Source: Corynebacterium haematomassiliense (GTDB taxonomy: Bacteria > Actinomycetota > Actinomycetes > Mycobacteriales > Mycobacteriaceae). Taken from it: a DNA stretch of 64,000 bases. Positions 16,387-24,174 of the stretch are shown here, piece by piece. The translations under genes and the position numbers were made by a program. The stretch's first letter is position 1. Each line of letters begins with the position of its first letter. The stretch spans positions 1,054,001-1,118,000 of the forward strand of contig NZ_JACDTZ010000001.1 in assembly GCF_013978595.1 (NCBI RefSeq), written 5' to 3'. The notes below the pieces were generated by a model. It searched no databases. It was given only the letters and a program-made list of their open reading frames with translations, and had not been told where the DNA came from.

Positions 16387-17193
16387 CTAGCGGTGTGCCG
16401 GTTGGTTCATGGCGTAGTTCGCCGCGGCGTCGCGGACTCTGGCCACGTAGTCGTTGGACTGGTTGTAGGCGAAAATCGCCTGGCGCCATCCCTCCTCCGT
16501 GGCCAAGTCGCGCGTGGCGCCGCCGGAGTTGCACAGCAGGTTGGCCGCGCCGAGGGCGGCGTCGTCGATCTGCTGCGGGTCCGGGTGGCCGTCGCCGTTG
16601 GCGTCGCGACCGTAGCGCGCCCAGGACTCGGGGATGAACTGCATCGGGCCGACGGCGCGGTCGAACTCGGGGTCGTTGTCGAAGGCGCCACCGTCGGTGT
16701 CCGTGACGTGGGCGAAGCCGTCGCCGTCGAGCTTCGGGCCGATGATGGGCGGCTCCGGGTAGCCGTCTTGGTTTAACTGGGAGTTGTTGAAGTGGCCCGT
16801 GTAGGTGCCGTGGCGCGTTTCCACCCAGCCGATACCGGCGAGCGTGTTCCACTGCAGGTTGCAGGCCGGCCACGAATCGGCGGCGATCAGCGCAGCGTTG
16901 GCGTAGGCGCGGATGGCCTGGCCGGAGACGTTGGTGGCGTTGCCGATATCCTGCGACCAGTCAAAGAGCAGGTCGGAGGTCCGGCCGGGGCCGTGGACGT
17001 CGATAGGCGGGGGTGCTACGGCGGCTGGCGGCGGCATGGTGGTGGGCACCGGCTGCAGCGGCTCGTGGCGGTCCGGGGTGGAAAACGCGGCGATGAGCCA
17101 CGCCACCAGCGCGACCACCATCACCACGGCGGCGGCCGCGACGAGGACACCCGCGCAGCCGCACCCGCGCGCTACTCGCCTGGCTGCTGACAT
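16387..17193 (-). CDS. Membrane-anchored lytic transglycosylase (SLT_2-like)
   Basis: 268 residues from ATG 17193 (MSAARRVARGCGCAG); a longer start at 17247 is possible. One N-terminal membrane segment (VLVAAAAVVMVVALVAWLIAAF), a Pro-rich linker, then the murein hydrolase domain: LAGIGWVETRHGTYTG with the probable catalytic Glu, AVGPMQFIPESWARYGRDANGDG, ALGAANLLC and AIFAYNQSNDYVARV. This is the Rv1230c-like actinobacterial group that cleaves peptidoglycan. It sits upstream of eno on the same strand with a 60-bp gap, a conserved actinobacterial neighbour. Confidence 0.88.
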   Translation of the reverse strand: MSAARRVARGCGCAGVLVAAAAVVMVVALVAWLIAAFSTPDRHEPLQPVPTTMPPPAAVAPPPIDVHGPGRTSDLLFDWSQDIGNATNVSGQAIRAYANAALIAADSWPACNLQWNTLAGIGWVETRHGTYTGHFNNSQLNQDGYPEPPIIGPKLDGDGFAHVTDTDGGAFDNDPEFDRAVGPMQFIPESWARYGRDANGDGHPDPQQIDDAALGAANLLCNSGGATRDLATEEGWRQAIFAYNQSNDYVARVRDAAANYAMNQPAHR

Positions 17194-17495
17194 GACCGGA
17201 GAGTGTACCGCGCGGGTGGTGGCGAATGGTGAACGCGCCGGTAGCACATACCCGCGTTGGGTTTTGTCGCAGTTAGCCTGAATTCAGCGGGCGCTTTGGG
17301 GCGGGCCGGCGTTAGTCGAGCTGGGGTTTCGCGCGGCCGTTTTCAGGTTTTCATCTACGCGAGCCAATCCGCATACCTCCACCCCAGCCGGCAAGCCGGT
17401 TCTTCACCACTTTGGACACTTTCGCCACACGTGTCACTTGTTTAACATGTATGATTCTCCGCGACCTAGTTTCTTCCCCGAAAGGACCCCTCCCA

Positions 17496-17912
17496 ATGCG
17501 CCGTATCGCACCCCTTGCCGCCGCTGGCCTGTTGGCCGCGGCCGCCATCGCCTCCCCCGCCACCGCCCAGGCTCAGACGCAGTCGCTCGAGCTGATCAAG
17601 CTTCTCAACGGCAACATCGCCACCGCCAACTGCGACGCCCTGCGCGTCGGTTTGACCTCCACCAACATGGTCGGCCCGGATACTACCCGCTCCCAGCTGG
17701 TTGCCAACGTGAACAACGTCGTGGGCAAGGACGCCACCCTGCGCCTCGCCTCCGCCTCCACGGTCGGCGCGCTTGCGGACCGCGCGCTGGAGTGCGGCAT
17801 CGTCAAGCCGGACCCGGCCACCCCGCTGGACCAGTTCTTCGCCATGAGCTCCCAGATGTCCTCTCAGGCCAACCTGCCGGACATCCGCAACTACATCGGG
17901 GCGCTGCGCTAA
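17496..17912 (+). CDS. Small secreted protein, hemophore-related type
   Basis: 138 residues. Start ATG 17496 is preceded by GAAAGGACC. Signal peptide MRRIAPLAAAGLLAAAAIAS-PATAQAQ with probable cleavage after AQA. The mature ~110 residues contain two cysteines (ANCDALRVGL and ALECGIVKP) that can form one disulfide. The profile matches small alpha-helical secreted proteins of mycolata annotated as hemophore-related; haem binding is not shown by sequence. It converges on mazG with a 40-bp gap. Confidence 0.75.
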   Translation: MRRIAPLAAAGLLAAAAIASPATAQAQTQSLELIKLLNGNIATANCDALRVGLTSTNMVGPDTTRSQLVANVNNVVGKDATLRLASASTVGALADRALECGIVKPDPATPLDQFFAMSSQMSSQANLPDIRNYIGALR

Positions 17913-17952
17913 ACGCGCCGTCTGGCTGGCGCGCTGCGCTAGCGCTTCTCGG

Positions 17953-18558
17953 CTACTGCTTCTCGGCGGCCTTGCCTTCCTCCCACAACCGGTCCTGGGT
18001 GGCTTTGTCCACGGGGCCGGTTGAACCGTCGAAAAGGTAGGGCGCGCGGCGGCGCATCTTCTGCACGAACGCGTCAGCCACGTCGCCGAAATCGAACGCT
18101 CCGGTCTCCTGCGCGATTTCGGCGTGGAACAGGATTTGGAGGAGGAGGTCGGACAGTTCGGACTTTAGATCGTCGATAGGCAGCTTGCGCTCGATTGCCT
18201 GCGCGACCTCCTCAGCCTCCTCCCGCAGAAACGGCAGGAGGCTTTCGTGCGTCATGGCCTGCTCCCACTCGCCGCGGCGGCGGGCGGCGTGCATCGTGCG
18301 GGTGGCCTGGAACACCGGGTCATCGAGGCTATCGACGCGTTCCGTGGCCGCCCCGTCTTTCTGCCAGCGCAGGACCTCCGGGTCGTCCGGCTCCGTGGAA
18401 ATCAGCCAGCGGTCCGGGCCGCCTTCGACGTTGAGGGCCCAGCGGACGTCGACAGGCACCTCAGGCGTGAAGGCGACATCGCCGCTGATGCGGCCGGCGA
18501 GGTGGAGGGGGATGAGGGAGGGCCAGCGGGGGTCGAGAAGCAGGACGGTTGCGGTCAT
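17953..18558 (-). CDS. mazG: MazG-family nucleoside triphosphate pyrophosphohydrolase
   Basis: 201 residues from ATG 18558 (MTATVLLLDPRWPSLIP). The N-terminal ~90 residues are actinobacteria-specific; the C-terminal MazG domain carries LREEAEEVAQAI and DDLKSELSDLLLQILFHAEIA, the E-x2-E / E-x2-D metal-binding pairs, and KMRRRAPYLFDG. It hydrolyses (d)NTPs to monophosphates and PPi, clearing damaged nucleotides. It diverges from the 215-aa unknown gene. Confidence 0.9.
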   Translation of the reverse strand: MTATVLLLDPRWPSLIPLHLAGRISGDVAFTPEVPVDVRWALNVEGGPDRWLISTEPDDPEVLRWQKDGAATERVDSLDDPVFQATRTMHAARRRGEWEQAMTHESLLPFLREEAEEVAQAIERKLPIDDLKSELSDLLLQILFHAEIAQETGAFDFGDVADAFVQKMRRRAPYLFDGSTGPVDKATQDRLWEEGKAAEKQ

Positions 18559-18592
18559 GGTGGGCAAGTCTAAGGGCTCTAAGATGGAGCGC

Positions 18593-19240
18593 ATGACTCA
18601 GATTGCTCAAGCCCTCGAGACCGTCAAACCCACCGCGCAGGACGCGCTCGGCGACTCCGTGACCTTCTCCCCCATCCGCTGGAAAACCGGGTGGCCGCAC
18701 CACCTGCGCCGCGTGCCGCCGTTCCGCGACGACGCCACCGCCTCTATCACCCGCTCCGAAGTGTTCGCGTTCGGCGAGGACGTGCGCGAGTCCGGTTTTG
18801 CGCGTGAGCAGATCATCGACTTCCTGGGCGCCTGCTTCGCCTACGTGGCCGGCCAGTCCAACCAGGTGATGCAGATGCAGGCGTTCCTGCGAAACAAGGG
18901 GAATGCGTCTCAGCTACTGGCGGCTGTGCGGAAGCTTGACGGTGTGGGTGCTGTTGAGGCTTACGGCGCTTTGGTCGCGACTGGCCTGCCGCCGAAGTTC
19001 GCCTCCGCCGTGGCGTACTTCCTGGCTGGGGAGCAGGAGTCGGGTGAGGCTTCGAAGCCGGTGATCATTTGCTCCAACCGTGCAAAGGTGGCCGGGCTGG
19101 CTAAGGATGCCGACTGGACCGCTGAGGAGTACGGCGAGTATTTGGCCGCCCTGGCCTCCGCGCGCGACGCTTACGACGCATCGCTGCCGTTGGACGCCGT
19201 GGAGTGGGCCCTGCGCGAGTTCGCCCGCCGCTCCGAGTAG
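18593..19240 (+). CDS. Conserved hypothetical protein
   Basis: 215 residues from ATG 18593 (MTQIAQALETVKPTAQD), with GGAG 6 nt upstream; ATG 18584 (MERMTQ) is an alternative. The protein is soluble and mixed alpha/beta: VFAFGEDVRESGFAREQIIDFLGACFAYVAGQSNQ, then GLPPKFASAVAYFLAGEQ and a C-terminal helix. The motif GLPPKFASAVAYFL, followed by PVIICSNRAKVAGL, recalls the HhH-like end of small glycosylase-fold proteins, but I cannot assign a family. Only 34 bp separate it from divergent mazG. Confidence 0.65.
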   Translation: MTQIAQALETVKPTAQDALGDSVTFSPIRWKTGWPHHLRRVPPFRDDATASITRSEVFAFGEDVRESGFAREQIIDFLGACFAYVAGQSNQVMQMQAFLRNKGNASQLLAAVRKLDGVGAVEAYGALVATGLPPKFASAVAYFLAGEQESGEASKPVIICSNRAKVAGLAKDADWTAEEYGEYLAALASARDAYDASLPLDAVEWALREFARRSE

Positions 19241-19282
19241 GGGGTTTGGGGGGCGGGGTTTTTGGCGCACTCGCCGCCACAC

Positions 19283-19350
19283 AAACCGGCTACCCACAAC
19301 CGGCTTCCAGCGGTTTTTCTGCATGGTAGCCGGTTGTAGGTAACCGGTTT
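19283..19350. repeat. 23-bp imperfect inverted repeat
   Basis: 19283-19305 and the reverse complement of 19328-19350 agree at 21 of 23 positions (core ACAACCGGCT), with a 22-nt loop. The arms also contain a doubled ACCGG motif. It could be a bidirectional terminator for the upstream plus-strand gene or the end of a small non-coding element. No T-run follows. Confidence 0.6.
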
Positions 19351-19429
19351 CCTCATGTAGGCAAGATCCCACCGAAGGGCCCACCCAACTTTTCGTCCGG
19401 CACCACTCGCCCACGGATGTTGTGTTTTT

Positions 19430-19457
19430 GGAATGTGGCAAATATTTGCCGCATTCC
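19430..19457. terminator. 28-bp palindrome, probable terminator
   Basis: GGAATGTGGCAAAT (19430-19443) faces ATTTGCCGCATTCC (19444-19457), with a single G-T type mismatch. TTTTTG precedes and AATTTTC follows, so it could terminate in either direction or serve as an operator. It lies directly beside the dnaG remnant, as expected for the ancestral dnaG 3' end. Confidence 0.5.
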
Positions 19458-19479
19458 AATTTTCGGTGTACCCGCCCCC

Positions 19480-19554
19480 TACCGGTTGCCGCGGAAAGCG
19501 CGGTCGTTGAGGTCGCGGCGGGCCTGCTCGTCGTCGGAAGGCCGCATGCGCTGG
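19480..19554 (-). pseudogene. Duplicate fragment of the dnaG 3' end
   Basis: 19480-19529 matches 20539-20588 (the true dnaG end including its stop) at 49 of 50 positions. The match then resumes at 20631 after exactly 42 missing bases, with one more mismatch to about 19554. It decodes to ...RMRPSDDEQARRDLNDRAFRGNR and stop. It has no start and no upstream coding sequence. It shows that the DUF3800 gene entered at the 3' end of dnaG and left a target copy on the far side. Confidence 0.88.
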
Positions 19555-19594
19555 GCCTTGACCTCACACCCACCCAATCATTATCATTCGAGAT

Positions 19595-19642
19595 AGACCG
19601 AGAGGGGCGCTACGTACCCCGTTGCAGCAATGCACTCGGTCT
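19595..19642 (-). terminator. Hairpin after the DUF3800 gene
   Basis: AGACCGAG (19595-19602) pairs with CTCGGTCT (19635-19642); inside, GGGG pairs with CCCC around CGCTACGTA. It starts 9 bp past the stop of the DUF3800 gene. There is no strong T-run. Confidence 0.55.
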
Positions 19643-19650
19643 CTTTCCCT

Positions 19651-20520
19651 TTATCGACTGTCAGTGTCGAACGGGAAAATGAGGTTTGGAGTTCCATCGC
19701 TTTTCCACTCCAGCTTTTGTTTCTGTGTGAACTGCATTTCCCAGCCGTGAACTTCTCGGTCTTGGGTAGTCCATGGTGCAGTGCGTGCTGCAGGCATTTG
19801 GACAGTGTCCAGGTTGCTGAGAACCTTGAGGCCTCTTCCGATGACCGAGTGCGGGTATCCGACCGCAGACCTTGCAAATGTTCTTAGATACCCTGGGTCG
19901 CCGTGGTTTATATGCCTTGAAAATCCACCGGCCACGAGGTCTGCTATCTGGATGCCAATACTTTCCTCAGACGGCATAAATGCGATGGTGTCGGCGATTC
20001 GGTCATATTGAAAAAATGGTGAGCCCTGACGCAAACTTTCGCGAAGGGCTTTGTCTTCCTTTCGCTCTTCGTCCATCAATACGAGCCCGGAAGTTCCATG
20101 CTTTTGGCAGTTCAACTGAACTCTCTCCAGCAGGAGCGTCAGCGCTTCCGAAATTGCGCTTTGATCGCCACTTAAGCGCTCTTTGTTAACCCCAACGCAG
20201 AGAGCTTCAGCGGACGGAATAGATAAGGCTGCTCGGAGACAGGAATAGACCAAAGCCCTTCGTTGATTCATCTCCGTCAATCCCGAGCGAAGCATCCACT
20301 GAGGTTTTGTTGGCTTGTTATCCCTGAGAGTTGCAACGTGATGAAACTTCAACTCAGTCGGGTAGCCAAGCTCCATCCCGTAGAAGCGAGCTTGCTGGGT
20401 TACTGCCTTTTTCAGCAAAGGCAGATCGTCGCTGTCGATCCCGAATCCTGCGAGAACAAAAAACGGTTTCCCCTTCCCTGGAACCCGCGAACCGGAATCG
20501 TCAAAGTAAAACAAACGCAA
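19651..20520 (-). CDS. DUF3800 domain protein, inserted next to dnaG
   Basis: 289 residues. Starts MRLFYFDDSGSRVPGKGKPFFVLAGFGID: the FYFDDSG opening and later LVLMDEERKED and ESIGIQIADLVAGGFSR are the three acidic motifs of DUF3800, a RNase H-like fold family of unknown activity that is frequent in phage and defence regions. The gene is AT-richer than its surroundings and lacks the genome's 11-mer. It sits between a complete dnaG end (20539) and a leftover dnaG fragment, so it is a recent insertion. A nuclease or defence role is inference from fold and family distribution. Confidence 0.82.
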   Translation of the reverse strand: MRLFYFDDSGSRVPGKGKPFFVLAGFGIDSDDLPLLKKAVTQQARFYGMELGYPTELKFHHVATLRDNKPTKPQWMLRSGLTEMNQRRALVYSCLRAALSIPSAEALCVGVNKERLSGDQSAISEALTLLLERVQLNCQKHGTSGLVLMDEERKEDKALRESLRQGSPFFQYDRIADTIAFMPSEESIGIQIADLVAGGFSRHINHGDPGYLRTFARSAVGYPHSVIGRGLKVLSNLDTVQMPAARTAPWTTQDREVHGWEMQFTQKQKLEWKSDGTPNLIFPFDTDSR

Positions 20521-20538
20521 GATCGAGCTCCTCGGGTG

Positions 20539-22569
20539 CTACCGGTTGCCGCGGAAGGCGCGGTCGTTGAGGTCGCGGCGGGCCTGCTCAAGCGCGACGA
20601 GGTCGGAGAAGAGGGCGTTGTAAGCCTCCTCGTCGTCGGAAGGCCTCATGCGCTGGAGCTGGGATTTCAGCTGCGCGATCTGCTGGCCCACGCGTGTTTC
20701 CTGCAGGCGCGAGAGCACGGAGTCGGCGTATTCGTAGAGGTCGTCGGCGTGGATGGGTTCGACGGCCAGCTCGGAAACGAAGTTGCGGCCGGCGTAGTCG
20801 CGCATCTCGCCGGCGACCGCAGCGAGGAAGTTCGAGGCGTCTGGGGCGCCAGCGGCGGTGTTGTCGGGGGTGGCGCCCGGCGCGGAGCCGGTGCCCGGCG
20901 CGCCCGCACCCGCGGCGGCTGCGGCAGCCCCGGCGCGGGCGCAGCCGCCGGCGGCGGTAATGGCCTCGCGAACCTGGTGGTACGCGTCGTGGGTGAAGGC
21001 GTCCGGGTTGATGCCGTCGAAGTAGTTGCCGGCCGCCGCCGGATGCTGCAGGGCCAGCTTCAGGGCTTCGCGCTGGGGCCACAGCACTGGGTCGTCGGGG
21101 CGCGGGGGGATGAGGATCTCGGACTGCGCGCCGGAGCTGTCGGGGCCGACGGCAGCACCAGCACCGACGCCGCCACCCGCGCCGGCGGCGGCCGCTCGCG
21201 CCGGATCCTTTGGTGCGCGCTTCTGCTTCTTCGGCTTCTTCGCCTCGGCGCGGACCTGCTCCAGCACCTCGTCCGGGTTCGGCCAGCCGACCCAGCCGGC
21301 CAGTCGCCGGGCGTACTCCTGTTGGAGCACTTTGTCGGAGATGGTGGCGACGACGGGGACGGTGCGTCGTAAGGCTTGCACGCGCCCCTCGGCGGAATCC
21401 AGCGAGTAGTCCTTCAAAAGCGACTCGATGACGAACTCGTACACGGGCACGCGCGATGCGACGAGGTCGCGCAGGGCACCGTCGCCGCGCGCAAGGCGCA
21501 GGTCGCAGGGGTCCATGCCGTCGGGGGCGACCGCGACGAAGGACTGGGCGCCGAACTCCGCATCGGTCTCGAAGGCGCGCATGGCGGCCTTGCGGCCGGC
21601 CTCGTCGCCGTCGAAGGTGTAGATCAGCTCGCCGCGGAAGAAGCTGTCGTCGAGCATGAGGCGGCGGATCAGGCTCATGTGATCGCCGCCGAACGCAGTG
21701 CCGCAGGTGGCCACCGCCGTATCCACGCCCGCGGCGTGCATGGCCATCACGTCCGTGTAGCCCTCCACCACCACCGTCTGGTGCTTCTCCGCGATGTTCT
21801 TCTTCGCCTTATCGATGCCGAACAGCACCTTCGACTTGTGGTACAGCAGCGTGTCCTGGGTGTTGATGTACTTGCCCAGGCGGTCGTCCTCGAACAGCTT
21901 GCGGGCGCCGAAGCCGATGACGTTGCCGGCGGTGTCCTTGATCGGCCAGATCAAACGGCCGCGGAATTTATCTAACGGGCCGCGTTTGCCCATCGAGGAC
22001 AGGCCGGCGTCGATAAGCTCTTGCACCTCAAAGCCCTTGCGCAGAAGGTGCTTGGTCATCGGGTCCCACGCGTAGGGCGCGTAGCCGCATTCGAAGTCGT
22101 AGATGAGCTCGCGGGAAAAACCGCGCTTGAGCAGCATCTCGCGCGCCGGGGCGGCGTCGGCGGTCTCCAGTTGCTCGCGGAAGAACTCGTGCGCCGCCTT
22201 GTTCGCCGCCAGCAGGCGCTGGCGCGTGCCGCGGTCCACCTTGCGAGCGCCCGTCGAACCGCCCTGGTAATTGATGTGGTAGCCGATGTGATCCGCCACC
22301 GCCTCGACTGCCTCGGGGAAGGTCAGCTGCTCCATCTCCATGAGGAAGCTGAACACGTCGCCGCCCTTGCCCGTGGAAAAGCAGTGGTAGTAGCCGTGCG
22401 CGGGGCGGACGTGGAAACTCGGGGTGCGCTCGTCCTTGAAGGGGCTCAGCCCCTTCAGCGAGTCGTGCCCGGCAGGTTTGAGCTGCACGTACTCGCCGAC
22501 GATCTCATCGAGCGGCGCGCGCTGACGGATAGCCTCAATGTCGCTATCCGGAATTCTGCCCCTAGCCAT
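20539..22569 (-). CDS. dnaG: DNA primase
   Basis: 676 residues from ATG 22569 (MARGRIPDSDIEAIRQRAPLD). Zinc-finger-like domain (about 1-100), TOPRIM core with VVVEGYTDVMAMHAAGV and ELIYTFDGDEAGRKAAMRAF (about 260-340), a low-complexity Ala/Gly linker (about 450-480) and a C-terminal helicase-interaction domain. It makes RNA primers for replication. In the N-terminal domain the usual C-x2-H / C-x2-C ligands read GLSPFK and CFSTG, so three of four zinc ligands are missing. The extreme 3' end is duplicated at 19480. Confidence 0.96.
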   Translation of the reverse strand: MARGRIPDSDIEAIRQRAPLDEIVGEYVQLKPAGHDSLKGLSPFKDERTPSFHVRPAHGYYHCFSTGKGGDVFSFLMEMEQLTFPEAVEAVADHIGYHINYQGGSTGARKVDRGTRQRLLAANKAAHEFFREQLETADAAPAREMLLKRGFSRELIYDFECGYAPYAWDPMTKHLLRKGFEVQELIDAGLSSMGKRGPLDKFRGRLIWPIKDTAGNVIGFGARKLFEDDRLGKYINTQDTLLYHKSKVLFGIDKAKKNIAEKHQTVVVEGYTDVMAMHAAGVDTAVATCGTAFGGDHMSLIRRLMLDDSFFRGELIYTFDGDEAGRKAAMRAFETDAEFGAQSFVAVAPDGMDPCDLRLARGDGALRDLVASRVPVYEFVIESLLKDYSLDSAEGRVQALRRTVPVVATISDKVLQQEYARRLAGWVGWPNPDEVLEQVRAEAKKPKKQKRAPKDPARAAAAGAGGGVGAGAAVGPDSSGAQSEILIPPRPDDPVLWPQREALKLALQHPAAAGNYFDGINPDAFTHDAYHQVREAITAAGGCARAGAAAAAAGAGAPGTGSAPGATPDNTAAGAPDASNFLAAVAGEMRDYAGRNFVSELAVEPIHADDLYEYADSVLSRLQETRVGQQIAQLKSQLQRMRPSDDEEAYNALFSDLVALEQARRDLNDRAFRGNR

Positions 22570-22603
22570 GGCGCTCACTCTAGCGCGTGGCACGATATTG
22601 CCC

Positions 22604-22984
22604 ATGAAGCGCCTATCCGTCCTGCTCCCGTGCCTGTTTTTGAGCAGTTGCCTATCGACGCCACCTCCGGCCGAGCCTGCGTCCACTTCGGGGCTGCCCG
22701 CGTGCGGCTCGCTTCCCGACGAAGCCTGGGACACCGTCGACCTCATCGAAGCCGGCGGCCCCTTCCCCCACCCCGACAACGACGACCGACGCTTCGGCAA
22801 CTACGAACGCATCCTCCCCGAGCAGCCGCGCAACTACTACCGCGAGTACACCGTAGACACCCCGGGCGTGCACCACCGCGGCGCGCGCCGCATCGTCACC
22901 GGCGGTGGCGGCGACGGCCACGTCGACGAGTGGTTCTACACCGCCGACCACTACGAATCCTTCTGCGAAATGGAGGTCAACTAA
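22604..22984 (+). CDS. Secreted guanyl-specific ribonuclease, RNase Sa/barnase type, with lipobox
   Basis: 126 residues from ATG 22604. Signal peptide MKRLSVLLPCLFLSSC with lipobox LSSC at Cys16, so the enzyme may be lipid-anchored outside the cell. The mature part follows the Streptomyces RNase Sa pattern closely: LPDEAWDTVDLIEAGGPFP, FGNYERILPEQPRNYY, then REYTVDTPGVHHRGARRIVTG and YTADHYESFC. The catalytic set (Glu in REYTV, Arg in RRIVTG, His in DHYESF) is intact. It cleaves RNA after guanosine. The next gene, overlapping by one nucleotide, is a barstar-like inhibitor. Confidence 0.88.
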   Translation: MKRLSVLLPCLFLSSCLSTPPPAEPASTSGLPACGSLPDEAWDTVDLIEAGGPFPHPDNDDRRFGNYERILPEQPRNYYREYTVDTPGVHHRGARRIVTGGGGDGHVDEWFYTADHYESFCEMEVN

Positions 22985-23241
22985 TGCCCGCTGTGTTTGT
23001 GACGCGCCCGGTGCGCTCGATCGAGGACCTCGGCGCCGCCATCATCGCCGCCGTCTACGGCGTTGGTGCGTCGGAGGCCGCCGGCGCTCGCCCGGTGCCG
23101 CGCAACCTCGACGCGCTGGCCGACCTTTTGCGCGAGACCCGCGTGACACGTGTGGTGGTGACGGATTGGGGGATGCCGGAGGCGTCGATAGGCGGGCTGC
23201 TCGAGGTCCTCGCCGACGAAGGCGTCGAGCTTTCCCGCTAG
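22984..23241 (+). CDS. Barstar-like ribonuclease inhibitor
   Basis: 85 residues; ATG 22984 overlaps the RNase stop (TAATG). It has VPRNLDALADLLRET, the N-L-D-A-L-x-D helix that barstar uses to cap the RNase active site, and a C-terminal GLLEVLADEGVELSR helix-strand. Barstar stays in the cytoplasm and blocks newly made RNase, protecting the producer. Assignment rests on the short motif plus its position behind an RNase. The 11-mer copy at 23183 is kept here as A-S-I-G with the rare codon ATA. Confidence 0.75.
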   Translation: MPAVFVTRPVRSIEDLGAAIIAAVYGVGASEAAGARPVPRNLDALADLLRETRVTRVVVTDWGMPEASIGGLLEVLADEGVELSR

Positions 23242-23313
23242 ACCCCTAGTAAGAAACCCCTATTAAGGCCCAAAATGGCGCATACTCGGGCTTTGTTACT
23301 AGGGGTTTGTGGG
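23241..23313. repeat. 73-bp repeat, copy A (with inverted arms)
   Basis: It aligns without gaps to 25311-25383 with about 59 of 73 identical. It begins with two near-tandem ACCCCTAGTAAG / AAACCCCTATTAAG units; the second can fold with GTTACTAGGGGTTT (23295-23308). It lies between the convergent 3' ends of the barstar-like and the toxin-like genes. Confidence 0.8.
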
Positions 23314-23322
23314 TGGGAGTGG

Positions 23323-23673
23323 CTACTTCGTCTCGTTCGGGTGGCTGGTGTGCACGGCCTCGAGGAAGACCGTGCGGTCATCGACATAGAACCAGATCCG
23401 CGCCGAGCCCTTCAGCGTCGGTTTGTGCTGCCACCGCTCGAACGAGCGCCCGCCGCGTTGCACGATCCCCAGCTCCCCCTTCAGCCGGTAGTTAGTGGAA
23501 GTGGTGGACGTCGGGGTCCTGGTGAGGAAATCCCATGCATCGGCCATCGGGTTCCGCATGGTCGCCACCAGGTCACGCCACCCCTTCTTCGCCCCGGACG
23601 AGGCGAAGCGGATGTCGTACTCGACCTTCTTTGCGGGGCGTGGGACCAGCTCCCCCTTCCTCCCGGCCGCCAT
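23323..23673 (-). CDS. RelE/ParE-like toxin candidate
   Basis: 116 residues, very basic: MAAGRKGELVPRPAKKVEYDIRF with a C-terminal core GSARIWFYVDDRTVFLEAVHTSHPNETK, resembling the last strands of RelE-type mRNA interferases. It follows the 152-aa gene by 2 nt after its stop, the arrangement of an antitoxin-toxin operon. Catalytic residues of RelE vary, so the activity is inferred. Confidence 0.7.
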   Translation of the reverse strand: MAAGRKGELVPRPAKKVEYDIRFASSGAKKGWRDLVATMRNPMADAWDFLTRTPTSTTSTNYRLKGELGIVQRGGRSFERWQHKPTLKGSARIWFYVDDRTVFLEAVHTSHPNETK

Positions 23674-23675
23674 CG

Positions 23676-24134
23676 TCAGGGCCGCTCCACTGGCTCACTG
23701 TCGTCGAGCCAGTCGGTTTCGACGTCTCCGAGCCCTGCCGCGATGGCGGTCGCAGTTTCCTTCCACGCGGTGAACTCGGCGAGGGCGAGGTGCGGTTGTT
23801 CGGTGGCGAAGGAGGCGCGTGCTGCGTCGATAAGCTCTTGCGAACATGATTCCCTGTCCGCCTGCGACAGCGCCAACATCCAGGGGAACGCTCGGGCCAT
23901 TCGCTCGCTGAGGCTGCCGACGCCTTCCGTGGCGACGGTGACGAGTTGCGCCGCGAGCTCCAGCAGCTGTGCCCGCCCCTGCGCCTCCCGCGCTGACATG
24001 AGCACCAACGACTCCCCGTCGCGGCGCGTGACCGTGACCGGGTGCTTCTCCGCTTCGGCGAACACCTCGGCGGACCGCTTGCTCAAGTCGGATGAGCGGC
24101 GGGTGTGCGGTGGGGTTCCTGCTGCGAGTGTCAT
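23676..24134 (-). CDS. Phd/YefM-like antitoxin candidate
   Basis: 152 residues. The N-terminal part SKRSAEVFAEAEKHPVTVTRRDGESLVLMSAREAQGR has the Phd/YefM layout (helix, then beta-hairpin with TRRDGE and LVLMSA), which binds the operator. The longer C-terminal helical part would wrap the toxin. It is encoded directly before the RelE-like gene. An 11-mer copy at 23825 encodes QELIDAA, so this pair has been in the genome for some time. Confidence 0.75.
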   Translation of the reverse strand: MTLAAGTPPHTRRSSDLSKRSAEVFAEAEKHPVTVTRRDGESLVLMSAREAQGRAQLLELAAQLVTVATEGVGSLSERMARAFPWMLALSQADRESCSQELIDAARASFATEQPHLALAEFTAWKETATAIAAGLGDVETDWLDDSEPVERP

Positions 24135-24174
24135 GACCCTGAGAGTATTCGGAATGTGTTCGGAAGTCGAGGGG

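Larger units (their letters stand above)
19241..19650. other. 410-bp gap with nested repeats and a dnaG remnant
   Basis: No credible gene. In order it holds an imperfect inverted repeat (19283-19350), a 28-bp palindrome (19430-19457), a leftover copy of the dnaG 3' end (19480-19554) and a hairpin (19595-19642) following the DUF3800 gene. These are listed separately. Confidence 0.8.

Noticed and set aside
17913..17952. Terminator between the secreted protein and mazG
   Set aside because: Only a repeated GCGCTGCGCTA word is seen; no convincing hairpin with a T-run.
20263..21372. 369-residue plus-strand frame across the DUF3800 gene and dnaG
   Set aside because: It spans two unrelated genes in antisense and has no recognised motif.
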